A program made the position numbers and the translations under genes. Below the pieces are notes generated by a model, which saw only the letters and a program-made list of their open reading frames with translations, made no database searches and was not told where the DNA came from. This document shows positions 8,332-17,212 of a DNA stretch of 64,000 nucleotides, piece after piece. The stretch covers positions 620,001 to 684,000 of the forward strand of contig NZ_BMLC01000002.1 in NCBI RefSeq assembly GCF_014645015.1, given 5' to 3'. This stretch comes from Salinibacterium xinjiangense. GTDB lineage: Bacteria; Actinomycetota; Actinomycetes; Actinomycetales; Microbacteriaceae. Numbering within the stretch: position 1 is the first letter of the stretch; every line of letters starts with the position of its first letter.

Positions 8332-9444
8332 ATGAAGAACCTGCTCGCGCCCGTATCACTCCAATTCCTGGTGAAGAAAAACCAGGACGCCCGCTCTGAG
8401 CAGGAGCATGCCGACATTCTGGCCGAGCCCGGTTTCGGCAAGCATTTCACCGATCACATGGTTGACATCTGCTGGAGCGAGAAGGGTGGATGGCACCGGG
8501 CACGCGTGCAGCCCTACGGCCCCATCGCCCTCGATCCGGCAGCCGCCGTGCTCCATTACGCCCAGGAGGTGTTCGAGGGGTTGAAGGCCTATCGGCACGC
8601 CGACGGGTCGATCTGGTCATTCCGGCCCGAGGCGAATGCCGCACGCATGCAGCGTTCGGCCCGCCGTCTTGCGCTTCCCGAGCTGCCCACCGAAGACTTC
8701 ATCGAATCGCTGAGGCAGCTCATCGCGGTCGACTCGCGCTGGGTGCCCTCCGCCCCCGAGACCAGCCTGTACCTTCGGCCGTTCATGTTCGCGAAGGAGG
8801 CCTTCCTCGGCGTGCGCCCGGCCGCGAAGGTCAATTACTACGTGATTGCGAGCCCCGCCGGCGCCTACTTCACCGGCGGCGTCAATCCACTGTCGATCTG
8901 GGTGTCTACCAGCTACGCCCGCGCGGGCAGGGGCGGGATGGGTGCAGCCAAGACCGGCGGTAACTACGCGTCGTCGCTCGTGGCGCAGCAGGAGGCGTAC
9001 GACCACGGTTGCGCGCAGGTGCTGTTCCTCGATGCCGAGCAGGGCACGTACCTTGAGGAGCTCGGCGGCATGAACGTCGTGTTCGTCTATAAGGACGGCC
9101 GCCTCGTGACTCCGGATTCACCGAGCATCCTCGAGGGCATCACGCTCGACTCGATCCTGCAGCTCGGTGTCGACCGCGGGCTGACGGTGGAGCGCCGCAG
9201 GGTCGGTATCGACGAAATCCGTGAGGGTGTGGCATCCGGCGACATCGTGGAGATGTTCGCTTGCGGCACCGCAGCGGTCGTCACCCCGATCGCGCAGTTC
9301 AAGGCCGAGGGGTTCACCATCGGCGATGCGGATGCGCCCGCCGGTGAGCTCACTATGTCCCTGCGCGAGGAGCTGACCGACATCCAGTACGGCCGCCGCC
9401 CTGACACGCACGGCTGGCTGACGAGGCTCGACAGCGAGGTTTAG
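8332..9444 (+). CDS. ilvE: Branched-chain amino acid aminotransferase
   Basis: The 370-residue class IV PLP-dependent aminotransferase makes leucine, isoleucine and valine from their keto acids. The PLP lysine is in GAAKTGGNYASSL (about residue 207). Other signatures are HYAQEVFEGLKAYRHADGS, typical of the long BCAT2-like bacterial form, and the late CGTAAVVTPI. The ATG follows AAGGATCCCC, a good ribosome site. It lies 33 bp after leuB and 3 bp before the next gene, so all three are probably one transcript. Confidence 0.95.
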   Translation: MKNLLAPVSLQFLVKKNQDARSEQEHADILAEPGFGKHFTDHMVDICWSEKGGWHRARVQPYGPIALDPAAAVLHYAQEVFEGLKAYRHADGSIWSFRPEANAARMQRSARRLALPELPTEDFIESLRQLIAVDSRWVPSAPETSLYLRPFMFAKEAFLGVRPAAKVNYYVIASPAGAYFTGGVNPLSIWVSTSYARAGRGGMGAAKTGGNYASSLVAQQEAYDHGCAQVLFLDAEQGTYLEELGGMNVVFVYKDGRLVTPDSPSILEGITLDSILQLGVDRGLTVERRRVGIDEIREGVASGDIVEMFACGTAAVVTPIAQFKAEGFTIGDADAPAGELTMSLREELTDIQYGRRPDTHGWLTRLDSEV

Positions 9445-9447
9445 TTC

Positions 9448-10227
9448 GTGAAGATCGCACGCTTCAGCATGCGCTCGGGTTCTGGCGCAGCCGGGGACCC
9501 CCGGTTCGGTATCGTCGACGGCGACGAGCTCGTCGTGCTGAAGGGCGACCCGATGTTCGCCGGCTTCGAGACGACCGATGAGCGGGTGCCGCTGTCGGAG
9601 GCGAAGCTGCTGGCCCCTGTCATCCCGCGATCGAAGGTCGTCGCCGTCGGTAAAAACTTCGTGGATCATGTCGCCGAGTTCGGGGGAGAGGTTCCGAAGG
9701 AGCCCCTGCTTTTCCTGAAGCCGAACACCTCGGTGATCGGCCCCGGTGACGCCATCGTGGTTCCCCGCCAGAGTAAGCGTGTCGATTTTGAGGGCGAGCT
9801 CGCCATCGTCATCGGAAGTATTGCCCGCAACGTTGCTGAGGCAGACGTCGATTCGGTGATCTTCGGCTACACGATTGCGAACGACGTGACGGCGCGCGAC
9901 CTGCAGAAGTCCGACGGCCAGTGGGCACGGGCGAAGGGTTTCGACACCTTTTGCCCGCTCGGCCCCGTGATCGAAACCGAGTTCGAGGTCGCGGCCAACA
10001 CCGTCCAGTCGCGGCTCAACGGTGAGTCCCGTCAGAGCGCCCCGTTCACCGACATGGTGCACTCCGTCGCATCGATCGTCGCTTATGTGTCCGCGGCGTT
10101 CACCCTCCTGCCCGGCGATGTGATCCTGACGGGCACGCCCGCTGGCGTGGGCAGGATGGTCGACGGTGACGTTATCGAGATTGAGATCTCCGGCATCGGC
10201 ATCCTGAGCAACCCGGTTCGCGGCTGA
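9448..10227 (+). CDS. Fumarylacetoacetate hydrolase family protein
   Basis: The 259-residue protein carries the FAH-family core: VVAVGKNFVDHVAEFGGE, FLKPNTSVIGPGDAIVVP, the metal-ligand region VDFEGELAIVIG and the C-terminal LLPGDVILTGTPAGVG. Such enzymes cleave or decarboxylate acylpyruvates or 2-hydroxyhepta-2,4-dienedioate-type compounds, using a divalent metal. The GTG start lies three bases after the ilvE stop. Placement behind leuB-ilvE and before gltX recurs in Microbacteriaceae as far as I recall and does not indicate an aromatic-degradation pathway. The specific substrate is unknown; oxaloacetate tautomerase or acylpyruvase activity are alternatives. Confidence 0.85.
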   Translation: MKIARFSMRSGSGAAGDPRFGIVDGDELVVLKGDPMFAGFETTDERVPLSEAKLLAPVIPRSKVVAVGKNFVDHVAEFGGEVPKEPLLFLKPNTSVIGPGDAIVVPRQSKRVDFEGELAIVIGSIARNVAEADVDSVIFGYTIANDVTARDLQKSDGQWARAKGFDTFCPLGPVIETEFEVAANTVQSRLNGESRQSAPFTDMVHSVASIVAYVSAAFTLLPGDVILTGTPAGVGRMVDGDVIEIEISGIGILSNPVRG

Positions 10228-10308
10228 CCTGGCGCGGCTGACCTGCCGGGCTGGCAGTTGTGCTGAGGTATCTGTTGCCGTGCTCACCTCCTCGTAGACT
10301 TGACGGCG

Positions 10309-11784
10309 ATGACCGCCTTATTCTCCACAGCCGCAGGAACCGACGTGCGCGTCAGGTTCTGTCCGTCGCCCACCGGGACTCCGCATGTCGGACTGATCCG
10401 CACGGCCCTGTTCAACTGGGCGTACGCCCGGCACACCGGTGGCACGATGGTCTTCCGCGTCGAAGACACCGATGCAGAGCGTGACAGCGAAGAAAGCTAC
10501 CTGCAGTTGCTCGACGCGCTGCGTTGGCTGCACATCGATTGGGATGAGGGCATCGACGTCGGTGGGCCACACGAGCCGTACCGGCAGTCGCAGCGCACCA
10601 GCATCTATCTCGAGGTCATCGAGAAGCTGAAGGCCACCGGCCACCTTTACGAGTCATTCGCGACCGCGGAAGAGATCGAGGCCCGCAACGTGGCCGCCGG
10701 CCGTGACCCCAAGCAGGGTTACGACAACTTCGAGCGCGACCTCACCGCCGAGCAGAAGGCTGCGTTCACAGCCGCAGGGCGCCAGCCGGCCCTTCGCCTC
10801 CGCGTCCCTGATACCGACCTGAGCTTCGACGACCTCGTGCGTGGCGAGATCACCTTTCCGGCCGGATCATTCACCGACTTCGTCGTGGTCAGGCCCAACG
10901 GTGCGCCCCTCTACACCTTCGTCAATCCTGTGGATGACGCGCTCATGGGAATCACGCACGTGTTGCGCGGCGAAGACCTGCTGTCATCGACCCCGCGCCA
11001 GATCGCGCTCTACATCGCGCTCATCGAGATCGGAGTCGCCACCGCGATCCCTCGTTTTGGCCACCTGCCCTACGTCATGGGCGAGGGGAACAAGAAGCTG
11101 TCAAAGCGCGACCCCGAGTCGAGCCTGTTCCACCACCGCGATCGCGGGTTCATCCCCGAGGGGCTCATCAACTACCTCGCGCTGCTCGGTTGGTCGATCG
11201 CGGCAGACCGTGACGTGTTCTCGATCGAGGACATGGTCGCCGCATTCGACGTCGTCGATGTGAACCCGAATCCCGCCAGGTTCGACGTGAAAAAGGCCGA
11301 GTCGATCAACGGCGACCAGATCCGCCTCCTCGAGGTGCACGAATTCGCCAAACGACTCGAGCCCTACGTCGCCGACATGCTGAAGGATGACGGCGACCGC
11401 GCCATGCTGCTCGCGGCCGCACCTTTCGTGCAGGAGCGGATGCAACTGCTCGGCGAGTCCCGCGAACTGCTGGCCTTCCTGTTCACCGCAGACGACGACC
11501 TGACGTTCGCCGCCGACGCTATGCCCGGCACCGACGGTGTCGATGTTCTGGATGCGGCGTCCGCCGTACTGCCTGCCGTCGCGCCGTGGAACACGGAGAA
11601 TATCGAAGCGGCACTTCGCGCCGAACTGATCGAGTCGAGGGGCATGAAGCCGCGCCTGGCCTTCGGCCCGCTGCGCACGGCAGTCTCGGGCCGTCGCATC
11701 AGCCCGCCGCTCTTCGAGTCGATGGAACTGCTCGGTCGCGAATCCACCCTGCGGCGCATCGAGAGGCTTCGAGCGAGCCTCTAG
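10309..11784 (+). CDS. gltX: Glutamyl-tRNA synthetase
   Basis: This 491-residue class I aminoacyl-tRNA synthetase charges tRNA-Glu; in organisms with GatCAB it also mischarges tRNA-Gln. The HIGH-type motif is [17 protein letters not shown] (residues 16-32) and the KMSKS-type motif is [10 protein letters not shown] at about residue 262. The catalytic-domain [12 protein letters not shown]-like segment appears as [18 protein letters not shown] use the ATG at 10309 rather than the in-frame TTG at 10300; a TAGACT box at 10295-10300 fits a leaderless start. A tRNA-Gln and a tRNA-Glu gene are present a few kb downstream. Confidence 0.96.
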   Translation: MTALFSTAAGTDVRVRFCPSPTGTPHVGLIRTALFNWAYARHTGGTMVFRVEDTDAERDSEESYLQLLDALRWLHIDWDEGIDVGGPHEPYRQSQRTSIYLEVIEKLKATGHLYESFATAEEIEARNVAAGRDPKQGYDNFERDLTAEQKAAFTAAGRQPALRLRVPDTDLSFDDLVRGEITFPAGSFTDFVVVRPNGAPLYTFVNPVDDALMGITHVLRGEDLLSSTPRQIALYIALIEIGVATAIPRFGHLPYVMGEGNKKLSKRDPESSLFHHRDRGFIPEGLINYLALLGWSIAADRDVFSIEDMVAAFDVVDVNPNPARFDVKKAESINGDQIRLLEVHEFAKRLEPYVADMLKDDGDRAMLLAAAPFVQERMQLLGESRELLAFLFTADDDLTFAADAMPGTDGVDVLDAASAVLPAVAPWNTENIEAALRAELIESRGMKPRLAFGPLRTAVSGRRISPPLFESMELLGRESTLRRIERLRASL

Positions 11785-11826
11785 TCACGGGGCAGAGCAC
11801 GCGCCGGGAAAGCCTAGAGTGGTACG

Positions 11827-12990
11827 GTGCCATCCGATCATGACGTCGACCTTGTCATTCTCGGCGGTGGCTGTGCCGGCCTCTCGCTGGCATCGCGGCT
11901 GGCCGACGCTCGCACGACGCTGAGGGTGGTCGTGCTCGAGGCCAGGACCGGTTACGTGGATGATCGCAGCTGGTGCTTCTGGAGGCCAGAGCACCACGAC
12001 CTCAGCCATCTCGTGTCGAAGTCATGGTCGTCGTGGACCTTCGCGGGCACCGACGGGCGCACCTCGACCCGTTCGGTCCCCGGACTGCGCTACCAGTATG
12101 TTCGCGGGTCTGACTTCTATGCCGACGCGCTGCGCCGGGTGGCGTCATCCACATCCATCTCGATCCGCACCGGGGTGCAGGTGTCCGCCGTCGAACAGGC
12201 GGGCGATGGCCTGCGAGTGCAGACCGATTCGGGCGACCTCATGACCCGCTGGGTGGTCGATACCCGACCTCGGCGACTTCCGGCGATGCTCTATCAGTGC
12301 TTTGCGGGCGTCGAGATCGAGTCTGATGCACCGCTTCCGTTCGACATCGACGAAGTTGGACTCATGACCGGGATGCGCTCCGACGATACCGGTCTCGGAT
12401 TCACCTACATTCTGCCGTTGACTCCCACGAGTGCCGTGATCGAGTGGACCAGGTTCAGCGTCACGCCGCTGCCCGAAGCCGACCTGGTGGCCGGGCTCGA
12501 CACCGTGCTCGCCGGGCAGGGCCTCGCGTCTGCGCGAGTGATCCGGCGCGAAGGGGGTGTGCTGTCGATGGGACGGCCCCCTGGGGTGCCAGGCACTCTG
12601 CCCGGGGTGGTGCAGGCCGGGATGGGGGGTGGCGCGCTGAGGGCCGCGTCGGGCTACGCGTTCCTGCGCATCCAGGGCTGGGCCGAGCACTGCGCCAGGG
12701 AGTTGATACGCGGTCGGGCGCCGGTCGGGCATCCACCAGAGCCGTGGGATCGCAGGGAGATGGACAGGATCTTCCTGCAGGCCGTTCGCGCGCGGCCCGC
12801 AAAGACCGGTGACTACTTCCTGTCGCTTGCCAGCAGGGTTCCCCCGAAACGGCTCGTGCGTTTTCTCAGCGACCATGCGACGATCGGCGACTACGCACGC
12901 ATCATCGCCAGCCTCCCGCTGTTGCCGTTCCTCGCCGAGTTGCCTCGCAGGCCCGAGCTTTTTCAACATACCGAGGAGGTTGCAGGATGA
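11827..12990 (+). CDS. crtY: Lycopene beta-cyclase, CrtY type
   Basis: The 387-residue flavoprotein begins with a dinucleotide-binding fold, DLVILGGGCAGLSLASRLA, followed by the CrtY-characteristic YVDDRSWCFWRPEHHDL. Late segments PPGVPGTLPGVVQAG and GYAFLRIQGWAEHC also match the family. It converts the psi ends of lycopene to beta rings, giving beta-carotene. The GTG start is six bases after TAGAGT, so the mRNA may be leaderless. The stop overlaps the ATG of the Brp/Blh gene (ATGA), so beta-carotene production and cleavage are translationally coupled. The other carotenoid genes are not in this window. Confidence 0.9.
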   Translation: MPSDHDVDLVILGGGCAGLSLASRLADARTTLRVVVLEARTGYVDDRSWCFWRPEHHDLSHLVSKSWSSWTFAGTDGRTSTRSVPGLRYQYVRGSDFYADALRRVASSTSISIRTGVQVSAVEQAGDGLRVQTDSGDLMTRWVVDTRPRRLPAMLYQCFAGVEIESDAPLPFDIDEVGLMTGMRSDDTGLGFTYILPLTPTSAVIEWTRFSVTPLPEADLVAGLDTVLAGQGLASARVIRREGGVLSMGRPPGVPGTLPGVVQAGMGGGALRAASGYAFLRIQGWAEHCARELIRGRAPVGHPPEPWDRREMDRIFLQAVRARPAKTGDYFLSLASRVPPKRLVRFLSDHATIGDYARIIASLPLLPFLAELPRRPELFQHTEEVAG

Positions 12991-13895
12991 CGACCATCGC
13001 CGTACGGCGTCCCCCGCTGGAGACGTACCTGTTTTGCGGATTCTCCCTGGTTGCCGTGGTGGTGTTCCTCACCCCGGCTGTGGCACCGCCCCTCCAGGCT
13101 CAGGTGGTCGTGCTGGGCGTGCTCGCCGCGGTACTCGGCTTACCACATGGGGCACTGGATCCGCTCATCGCCCGTCGGCTGGGGCTGTGGAAGGGGCCAG
13201 CCGGGTTCGCGGTCTTCAACCTCGGCTATCTCGGTGCCGTGGTTGCGGTCGTGCTGCTGTGGCTGCTGAACCCCATCGCCAGCCTCGTGGTGTTCCTGGC
13301 CGTGTCTGCCGTGCATTTCGGGGCAGATTGGAATGGCGACCGACCGATCTGGCTTCGCATCACTGCAGGCGTGGGGCTGCTCTCTCTGCCCTCCCTGGGC
13401 CATAGGGTCGAGGTCGCCGGACTCTACGAGACGCTGGCCCCGGGCGGCGGGGAGGCGATCTCGACAGTGCAATTCTGGATAGCGCCGGTCGCCCTGATCG
13501 GAATGCTCGTCGGGGCAGTGCTCGCGTTCCGCCGTCGACGACCGAACGAGTCGGTGGAGCTTGTTCTCGCTGCTCTCCTCGCCGTCGTCGCGCCGCCGCT
13601 GGTGTTCTTCGCCATCTACTTCTGCGCACTTCACAGCGTGCGGCACCTGCGGTCCGGTTTCCGTGCCGAGAGCCGCGGTCGGCTGACGGCCCTCATCGTC
13701 GTGCTGTACACGGCCGTGCCGATCCTGGCTGCGGTAGCCGTCCTGCTCGTGTCGTTGTCTGCAGGCCCGGTCGTCGCCGTGGATGACCGGCTGCTGCAGA
13801 TCGTCTTCATCGGCCTCGCCGGCCTCACGGTGCCGCACATGATCCTCGTCGGGCTCGAGTCGAGGCGAGGCGCCCGAGCAATGGTGGACGCATGA
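12987..13895 (+). CDS. blh: Beta-carotene 15,15'-dioxygenase, Brp/Blh family
   Basis: This 302-residue membrane protein has about eight hydrophobic segments and the iron-ligand histidines expected of Brp/Blh: GLPHGALDP (H54), AVHFGAD (H110), FCALHSVRH (H215 and H219) and VPHM near the C-terminus. The family cleaves beta-carotene into two retinal molecules. Coupling to crtY by ATGA overlap supports that substrate. Retinal would serve a microbial rhodopsin, but none is encoded in this window. Its stop again overlaps the next gene's ATG. Confidence 0.9.
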   Translation: MTTIAVRRPPLETYLFCGFSLVAVVVFLTPAVAPPLQAQVVVLGVLAAVLGLPHGALDPLIARRLGLWKGPAGFAVFNLGYLGAVVAVVLLWLLNPIASLVVFLAVSAVHFGADWNGDRPIWLRITAGVGLLSLPSLGHRVEVAGLYETLAPGGGEAISTVQFWIAPVALIGMLVGAVLAFRRRRPNESVELVLAALLAVVAPPLVFFAIYFCALHSVRHLRSGFRAESRGRLTALIVVLYTAVPILAAVAVLLVSLSAGPVVAVDDRLLQIVFIGLAGLTVPHMILVGLESRRGARAMVDA

Positions 13896-14581
13896 CGCCG
13901 TTCGACGTGAAGCGAAATCGTCCACGCTGGGTGGGATGGATTCCTGCTGCCGTGCTGGTGCTGATCGTCGCCGGGGTGGGCATCACCTCCGCCGTGCTCG
14001 TCGGCAACGGGCTGGGCGGGCCGGCGCCAGCGCCGACCGTGGGGGAGGTGACCGAGCTCAACTGGTCATCCTTCACTGACGACGGACTCGCCTACATCGA
14101 GAGGTCGCGCGATGTGCGCATCGACCTGTCACGATTGCCGACGGATGCGGCGTCCCTCGCCCTCGCGGCGGACGGCACGACCACCATCGGCCCGAGCGAG
14201 AACTTCGACACCGACAACGACTATTACCTGATCGTCAACGGCGGTGGTGAAGGTTTCGGCGGAAAACGGTTCACGGTGAGCCAGCTCGACATCACCACGA
14301 GCGGAGGGGAGATCTCGCACATCGTCGCGCAGTCGAGCGAGATCCTCCCGTTCAGGCTTGCGGTCAACACCCTCGGGGCTGAGGCCGCTGAATTCGGCTG
14401 GCAACCCCTGGATACCGATGCGATCTTCGCCGACGTCAACAGGTCGGTGGCGGCGGGGGAGCCCTTCGGGTTCACTGTGGCGCCAGGGCAGCGGCTTGGG
14501 ATGGGTGTAGCGGCCAGCGCCAACTGCGGCCAGTCGGGGTCCTGCACCGTCGAGTACGACATCACTCCTGCGGTACGCTAA
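13892..14581 (+). CDS. Membrane-anchored exported protein of unknown function
   Basis: The 229-residue protein has a short basic cytoplasmic start (MTPFDVKRNRPRWVGW), one TM segment (about residues 16-38) and an Ala/Pro linker. The outer domain is beta-rich and has a disulfide-capable pair, NCGQSGSC, near the C-terminus. I do not recognise the family. The ATGA overlap with blh places it in the crtY-blh operon, so a role linked to carotenoid or retinal use, or cell-envelope sensing, is possible but unproved. The following tRNA gene begins 34 bp later. Confidence 0.65.
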   Translation: MTPFDVKRNRPRWVGWIPAAVLVLIVAGVGITSAVLVGNGLGGPAPAPTVGEVTELNWSSFTDDGLAYIERSRDVRIDLSRLPTDAASLALAADGTTTIGPSENFDTDNDYYLIVNGGGEGFGGKRFTVSQLDITTSGGEISHIVAQSSEILPFRLAVNTLGAEAAEFGWQPLDTDAIFADVNRSVAAGEPFGFTVAPGQRLGMGVAASANCGQSGSCTVEYDITPAVR

Positions 14582-14615
14582 AGTTGGCAGTCGGCCCGAC
14601 CTCGGTGGGGCCCTG

Positions 14616-14690
14616 TGGGGTATGGTGTAATTGGCAACACGGAAGATTCTGATTCTTTTGTTCTTGGTTCGAGTCCAGGTACCCCAGCCA
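14616..14690 (+). tRNA. tRNA-Gln (anticodon CUG)
   Basis: The 75-nt sequence folds as a cloverleaf: acceptor arms TGGGGTA and TACCCCA pair perfectly, and the anticodon stem GAAGA/TCTTT encloses a loop TTCTGAT with anticodon CTG. The T arm contains GGTTCGAGTCC. The 3' CCA is encoded. It reads CAG codons. Confidence 0.95.
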
Positions 14691-14730
14691 GATAATTTGC
14701 ATAGGGCTGCTCGTGTCAGGCAGCACTCCC

Positions 14731-14781
14731 GGAGCCGCTTCCCTCACGGAGCCGCTTCCCTCCCGGAGCCGCTTCCCTCAC
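14731..14781. repeat. Three 17-bp tandem repeats
   Basis: GGAGCCGCTTCCCTCAC occurs at 14731, 14748 (ending CCC) and 14765 with no gaps. The surrounding stretch 14691-14970 has no gene I can support; it lies between the tRNA and the MerR promoter region. Confidence 0.8.
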
Positions 14782-14970
14782 GCAGGCCCACGCGCTCGTT
14801 GCGGCCGTCGCCGTCTGACACAGCTCGGTCTCGGAGTGGCGATGGCAACCGTCAACGCGAAAGACAAGCCAGGTATTTTCATGGCGGGTTGCCCGACCTC
14901 GTGCAGCCCCTGACGGAGCAGAAATTGTTCCATTCGCCGTATGTCGAGACGTCGATCAGCACGTCAACAC

Positions 14971-15049
14971 ATGGACAGTGCCACTATGGACAGTGCCGCT
15001 ATGGACAGTGCCACTATGGACAGTGCCACTACCGATAGTTACACTATCG
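14971..15049 (+). promoter_or_regulatory. Tandem 15-bp operator-like array ending in a palindrome at the MerR promoter
   Basis: Four copies of ATGGACAGTGCCACT (one with G in place of A near the end) run from 14971 to 15030. They are followed by a diverged fifth unit that contains a perfect inverted repeat, CGATAGT-TAC-ACTATCG (15033-15049). The palindrome ends three bases before the ATG of the MerR gene and includes a TACACT -10-like hexamer. The first four units resemble the palindrome (11 of 15 bases), so the array looks like amplified regulator sites. Confidence 0.65.
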
Positions 15050-15052
15050 ACC

Positions 15053-15679
15053 ATGAAGATATCGGAACTGAGCGAATGCAGCGGCGTGAGCATCGCGTCC
15101 ATCAAGTTCTACCAGCGCGAAGAACTGCTCCCCGAGCCAGAACGGACCAGCCCGAATCAGGCCCAGTACGACACACAGCACGTCGATCGGCTGCGACTCA
15201 TCCGCGCACTCGTCGATGTCGGAGGGTTGTCAGTCGCTACGGTGCGCACCGTGCTCGCCGCCGCCGAATCCGACATTCCGATGGACTGGGCGATGGGAGT
15301 CGCCCAGCGCGCCATTCCCGGATCGGTCGAACTACCGGCGACAACCACGCGTGGGGTGTCAGAGATCGACACCATCACCGAAACGTTGGGCTGGAAGGTA
15401 TCTCCGGACAATCCCGGGCGAGGGATGGCGGCGCGGGTCATCGACTCGTACGTCCAACTCGACCACGAAGAGATCCTGAGCGTGCTGCCGGAGTACTCGC
15501 GCGCGGCGATGATCGTTGCCGCAGCAGACCTGGCCTCCGTGGGACTGCAACCCAGCAGGATGCGGATGTCTGAGACCGTCGTCGTCGGAACTGTGCTCGG
15601 CGATTCCCTCTTCGCGGGGCTTCGCCGGATGGCGCAGGAAGACGAAGCGCGCCGACGTTACGCCCAGGTGCAGTCATGA
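15053..15679 (+). CDS. MerR-family transcriptional regulator
   Basis: This 208-residue protein starts with the MerR winged helix: MKISELSECSGVSIASIKFY, then EELLPEPERTSPNQAQYDTQHVDRLRLIRAL. The family binds a palindrome between -35 and -10 and twists the promoter. The C-terminal half is long and unlike the short metal-binding MerR tail; it has no obvious cysteine pair, so it is probably an organic-ligand or stress sensor. The ATG lies three bases after a perfect palindrome, and a TACACT -10 overlaps that palindrome, consistent with autoregulation and a leaderless mRNA. The stop overlaps the ATG of the following membrane protein. Confidence 0.85.
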   Translation: MKISELSECSGVSIASIKFYQREELLPEPERTSPNQAQYDTQHVDRLRLIRALVDVGGLSVATVRTVLAAAESDIPMDWAMGVAQRAIPGSVELPATTTRGVSEIDTITETLGWKVSPDNPGRGMAARVIDSYVQLDHEEILSVLPEYSRAAMIVAAADLASVGLQPSRMRMSETVVVGTVLGDSLFAGLRRMAQEDEARRRYAQVQS

Positions 15680-16611
15680 CCGGCCACCGGCCCCTGCTGT
15701 GGCTCGCGGTGGGGATGGCTGCCCTCGCCGGTGTCGCGATCGTCGGGATGGTCATCGACCCGCGCGAGGTGCTCGGCGCGCCCCTCTGGGCCAAGCCGCT
15801 GAAGTTTGCGCTATCCATCGGCATCTATGCGCTGACGCTCTCGTGGCTGATCGGGCAGTTGCACAGGATGCGCCGGCTCGCCCGCATCGCTGGCACTGTC
15901 AGCGTCATCGGCCTGGTCATCGAGGTGGTCATCATCGCGGGGGCGGCAGCGCTCGGCGACACCAGCCACTTCAACGTATCGACGCCGTTGCACTCGGTTC
16001 TCTGGTCGGTGATGGCCTTGTCGATCGTGGTGGTCTGGCTGATGACCCTTGTCGTGGGGATCGCGCTGTTCCGCAACCCGCTGGGGGACCGCGCGAGAAC
16101 CCTCGCCATCAGGGCGGGCGTGATCATCGCGCTCGTGGGCATGGGCCTCGCGTTCCTCATGACGGGACCCACCGCGCAGCAGCTTGACGACTTCCAGGGC
16201 GTCGCTGGCGCTCACGCCGTCGGTGTCGCCGACGGTGGCCCCGGCCTCTTCCTGCTCGGCTGGAGCACCGTGGCCGGTGACCTCCGCATCCCGCACTTCG
16301 TGGGCATGCACGCCCTCCAGGTGCTGCCGATCGTCGTGATCACGCTCGAACTGCTGTCGCGCAGGATCCCGCGGCTCACCTCACCGCTGGTTCGCCTGCG
16401 GCTGGTGCGTGTGGCTGTCGTCGCTTACGCTGCCACCGTGCTGGTGTTGACCTGGCAGGCGCTGGCAGGCCAATCGATCGTGAGTCCTGCCGGGGCTATC
16501 CTCGCCGCAGGGCTGACAGTGGCGGCAGCCACCGTCGTCTCAGCGCTGGCCTCCGTGCTGGTTCCCGATCGGGATGCGCGATCATTGATGGATGCAGATT
16601 CGGCCCGCTGA
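15676..16611 (+). CDS. Multi-pass membrane protein of unknown function
   Basis: This 311-residue protein has about eight hydrophobic segments. A conserved-looking loop GDLRIPHFVGMHALQVLP carries two histidines inside or near a membrane segment, a pattern that can bind haem or metal, but I cannot name the family. It overlaps the MerR gene by ATGA, so it is the likely target of that regulator. The 3' end overlaps the next gene by 20 bp. Confidence 0.7.
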   Translation: MTGHRPLLWLAVGMAALAGVAIVGMVIDPREVLGAPLWAKPLKFALSIGIYALTLSWLIGQLHRMRRLARIAGTVSVIGLVIEVVIIAGAAALGDTSHFNVSTPLHSVLWSVMALSIVVVWLMTLVVGIALFRNPLGDRARTLAIRAGVIIALVGMGLAFLMTGPTAQQLDDFQGVAGAHAVGVADGGPGLFLLGWSTVAGDLRIPHFVGMHALQVLPIVVITLELLSRRIPRLTSPLVRLRLVRVAVVAYAATVLVLTWQALAGQSIVSPAGAILAAGLTVAAATVVSALASVLVPDRDARSLMDADSAR

Positions 16612-17089
16612 CGACTCCGACCTCGATGCCATCCTCGAGATCCACAACCACGCCATCCGCGAGACGACCGCGATCTGGACCGAGATCGAGGTCGAACGCG
16701 GCGACCGCGAACGGTGGCTGGCCGCACGGCAGGCTGCCGGGCATCCTGTCATCATCGCTGAGGTTGATGGGGTGCTCGCGGGCTACGCGGCGTATGGCCC
16801 GTGGCGGGAGAAGTCGGGGTATCGCTTGACCGTCGAGAACTCCGTGTACGTCGCGGGGAACTTCCAGCGACAGGGCGTGGCGATGGTGCTGATGGTGGAG
16901 TTGATCCGCCTGGCGAAGGAGCGGGGCATCCACGTCATGATCGCGGCGATCGATGCGCAGAATGCCGGGTCGATCGCGCTGCACCGGCGGCTCGGATTCG
17001 GTGAGCCAATGGTGGTCACCGAGGTCGGGCTGAAGTTCGACCGATGGCTCGATCTCGCCTTCATGCGCCTGCAGCTGTCAGGCGACTGA
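16592..17089 (+). CDS. GNAT N-acetyltransferase, phosphinothricin/methionine sulfoximine type
   Basis: The 165-residue protein matches the Pat/MnaT branch of GNAT enzymes: MQIRPADDSDLDAILEIHNH at the start, then ENSVYVAGNFQRQGVAMVLM (the acetyl-CoA pyrophosphate loop QRQGVA) and IAAIDAQNAGSIALHRRLGF. The family acetylates amino groups of methionine sulfoximine, phosphinothricin or related amino acids. The ATG lies inside the end of the upstream membrane gene, so translation is probably coupled. The true substrate may be a housekeeping amino acid derivative. Confidence 0.85.
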   Translation: MQIRPADDSDLDAILEIHNHAIRETTAIWTEIEVERGDRERWLAARQAAGHPVIIAEVDGVLAGYAAYGPWREKSGYRLTVENSVYVAGNFQRQGVAMVLMVELIRLAKERGIHVMIAAIDAQNAGSIALHRRLGFGEPMVVTEVGLKFDRWLDLAFMRLQLSGD

Positions 17090-17212
17090 GACTGAGCCCG
17101 ATCGGCCAGCGCAGCTCCCCGACGACGTCCCGGGCGGGCCCGATGGTGCGACGATGCGATGGTGCGACGGGATGCGGTCGCCTTCGCAAATGCACGAGCT
17201 GCCGAGCCCGCA

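Noticed and set aside
9118-10287. 389-codon minus-strand frame opposite ilvE and the FAH-like gene
   Set aside because: His/Arg/Asp-rich shadow typical of antisense frames in high-GC DNA.
14731-15049. Short tandem repeats considered as a CRISPR array
   Set aside because: Units are contiguous without spacers and no cas gene is near.
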